6,963 nt of DNA from an uncultured Eubacteriales bacterium (GTDB lineage Bacteria; Bacillota; Clostridia; Oscillospirales; Acutalibacteraceae). The translations under genes were made by a program, and so were the position numbers. Below are positions 6,074 to 6,963 of the stretch, piece after piece. Position 1 is the stretch's first letter. The number at the start of each line of letters is the position of its first letter. Where the stretch lies: NCBI GenBank assembly GCA_934501135.1, contig CAKSUE010000041.1, positions 1 to 6,963 on the forward strand, written 5' to 3'. The notes beneath the pieces were generated by a model that saw only the letters and a program-made list of their open reading frames with translations, ran no database searches and had not been told where the DNA came from.

Positions 6074-6325
6074 TTATTTAGAATGCTTATATTTATTTCT
6101 TGTAGCTATTCCACCCCTAATATGTCTTTGGGCTTTGTTTATTTCAAGAACTGTTTTGACCTCTTTATAAAGTTTAGGGTCAATATATTTTAATCGTTCA
6201 GATACATCCTTATGTACTGTGCTCTTGCTAACTCCGAATTTTTTCGCGGCTTTTCTAACAGTAGCCTTACTTTCAATAATATATTCACCTAGCATAGCGG
6301 CTCTTTCTTCTACGATGCCTTTCAC
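6074..6325 (-). CDS. spoIIID: Mother-cell sporulation transcription regulator SpoIIID
   Basis: Small DNA-binding protein of the mother cell that activates or represses many sigma-E genes and helps switch on sigma-K. From the GTG at 6325 it has 83 residues (Bacillus subtilis: 93). Seen: MKGIVEERAAMLGEYIIESK lines up with the Bacillus N-terminus (MHDYIKERT...); helix-turn-helix at 21-45 with the near-invariant FGVSKSTVHKD (30-40) and ERL; then the basic RHIRGG-AT--KYK segment (67-80), which in Bacillus contributes to DNA binding. The acidic tail after KYK is absent. The GTG is chosen over the in-frame ATG at 6358 because GGAGAGGGTG (6331-6340) lies 5 nt before it, because family alignment begins there, and because the ATG overlaps the predicted -10 box. 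It has its own promoter and terminator; cwlJ follows 177 nt downstream. Confidence 0.96.
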   Translation of the reverse strand: MKGIVEERAAMLGEYIIESKATVRKAAKKFGVSKSTVHKDVSERLKYIDPKLYKEVKTVLEINKAQRHIRGGIATRNKYKHSK

Positions 6326-6357
6326 ATATTCACCCTCTCCTATACTGTTATAGGACA

Positions 6358-6386
6358 TTTATATGTGAAATTGGTGAAAAATATGT
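6358..6386 (-). promoter_or_regulatory. Predicted sigma-E-type promoter of spoIIID
   Basis: On the minus strand ACATATT (6380-6386) is followed after 14 bp by CATATAAA (6358-6365), close to the sigma-E consensus (KMATATT, 14 bp, CATACANT). spoIIID is a sigma-E gene in Bacillus. The -35 box touches the stop codon of the upstream glycosyltransferase (6386-6388). Transcription would begin near 6350, just before the strong Shine-Dalgarno at 6331-6340. Confidence 0.65.
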
Positions 6387-6963
6387 TAGTCTGAATTACC
6401 GGTATGAAGAATGCTATCTACAATAAAACGGGGTCTATGCTTAGTTTCAAGATATATTTTGCCGATATATTCACCTATAATCCCAATAGAAATTAAGATT
6501 AGTGATCCAATTCCCCAAACAGATACAATTAAGCTTGACCATCCTGAAGTTGTTTGGTTAGTGAAAAACTTTATTAATACATATATAAGCATTGAGATGC
6601 TTGCTATAAATATTAAAACACCTATATATGTTATAAGACGTATTGGCTTAATATTTATTGATGTGATTCCTTCACATGCTAAAGAAACCATCTTTTTTAT
6701 AGAGTATTTACTCTTGCCTGCTATGCGTTTAGATCGAGAATAATAAACGCAATCACTTTTATATCCTATCATAGGAATTAACCCTCTTATGAATAGGTTA
6801 TATTCTTTAAACTCTGCAAGACCATTTAGTGCACGTTTGCTTAACAGTCTGAAATCTGCGTGATTATATATAGCTTCCGCACCAAAAAAATTCATTAATT
6901 TATAAAAACATTTAGCAGAGAATTTTTTAAAAAGGGAATCGGAATCACGGTTGTCTCTAACTC
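6386..6963 (-). CDS. Family 2 glycosyltransferase, GtrB/polyprenyl-phosphate sugar transferase type, N-terminus cut
   Basis: Membrane-anchored glycosyltransferase of the DPM1/GtrB/ArnC kind, which moves a sugar from a nucleotide donor to undecaprenyl phosphate. The frame is open to the window edge; 191 C-terminal residues are visible of about 310-330 expected. The first in-frame ATG (6893-6895) is internal, because the residues before it (RDSDSLFKKFSAKCFYKLMN) continue the family pattern. Seen: the DFRLL motif (codons near 6856-6842), RIAGKSKYSIKKM, an interfacial helix with ITSINIKPIRL, then two transmembrane helices (about 6637-6563 and 6541-6473), and the closing GEYIGKIYLETKHRPRFIV. The N-terminal GT-A part with the DxD site lies outside the window. 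The sugar is unknown; candidates are teichoic acid or surface-glycan decoration. No terminator separates it from spoIIID, so read-through is possible. Confidence 0.88.
   Translation of the reverse strand, partial: VRDNRDSDSLFKKFSAKCFYKLMNFFGAEAIYNHADFRLLSKRALNGLAEFKEYNLFIRGLIPMIGYKSDCVYYSRSKRIAGKSKYSIKKMVSLACEGITSINIKPIRLITYIGVLIFIASISMLIYVLIKFFTNQTTSGWSSLIVSVWGIGSLILISIGIIGEYIGKIYLETKHRPRFIVDSILHTGNSD

Noticed and set aside
6411..6743. Plus-strand frame opposite the glycosyltransferase
   Set aside because: The minus strand carries the conserved GtrB-type C-terminus with two membrane helices; the antisense frame has no support.

Overview
The window looks like chromosome of an AT-rich, endospore-forming, low-GC Gram-positive bacterium, most likely a member of the Clostridia. 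Three neighbouring sporulation or germination genes (spoIIID, cwlJ and a divergent gerQ), strong purine-rich Shine-Dalgarno sites, frequent GTG/TTG starts and stem-plus-U-tract terminators support this. No tRNA, rRNA, CRISPR array, insertion sequence or phage gene is visible. Both edge genes are cut: a ROK glucokinase at the left end loses its C-terminus, and a family 2 glycosyltransferase at the right end loses its N-terminal catalytic part.

Left part (1-3180): glcK (minus) and tcdA (plus) diverge from a short spacer in which their predicted -10 boxes overlap. An argH-family lyase follows on the plus strand behind its own extended -10 promoter. Its substrate-binding loop departs from the usual argininosuccinate lyase signature. 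Middle (3139-4800): a perfect 38-bp palindrome serves as a two-way terminator between argH and a convergent FAD-dependent dehydrogenase of the COG2509 type, which carries an N-terminal cysteine cluster and has its own sigma-A-like promoter.

Right part (4764-6963), all on the minus strand, in transcription order: glycosyltransferase, spoIIID, cwlJ, gerQ. SpoIIID is the mother-cell transcription regulator. CwlJ is the spore cortex-lytic enzyme that responds to Ca-dipicolinate, and GerQ is the coat protein that CwlJ needs for its location in Bacillus. The cwlJ-gerQ pair is a known functional partnership; having spoIIID directly upstream makes a small mother-cell cluster. spoIIID has a good sigma-E-like promoter, which indicates that its true start is an internal GTG and not the upstream ATG. 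gerQ has no Shine-Dalgarno of its own; a 14-codon frame ending in an ATGA overlap suggests coupled translation.

No wholly new system is evident. The points most worth a second look are the divergent ArgH, the odd cwlJ-gerQ junction, the cysteine cluster of the COG2509 protein and the spoIIID start and promoter.
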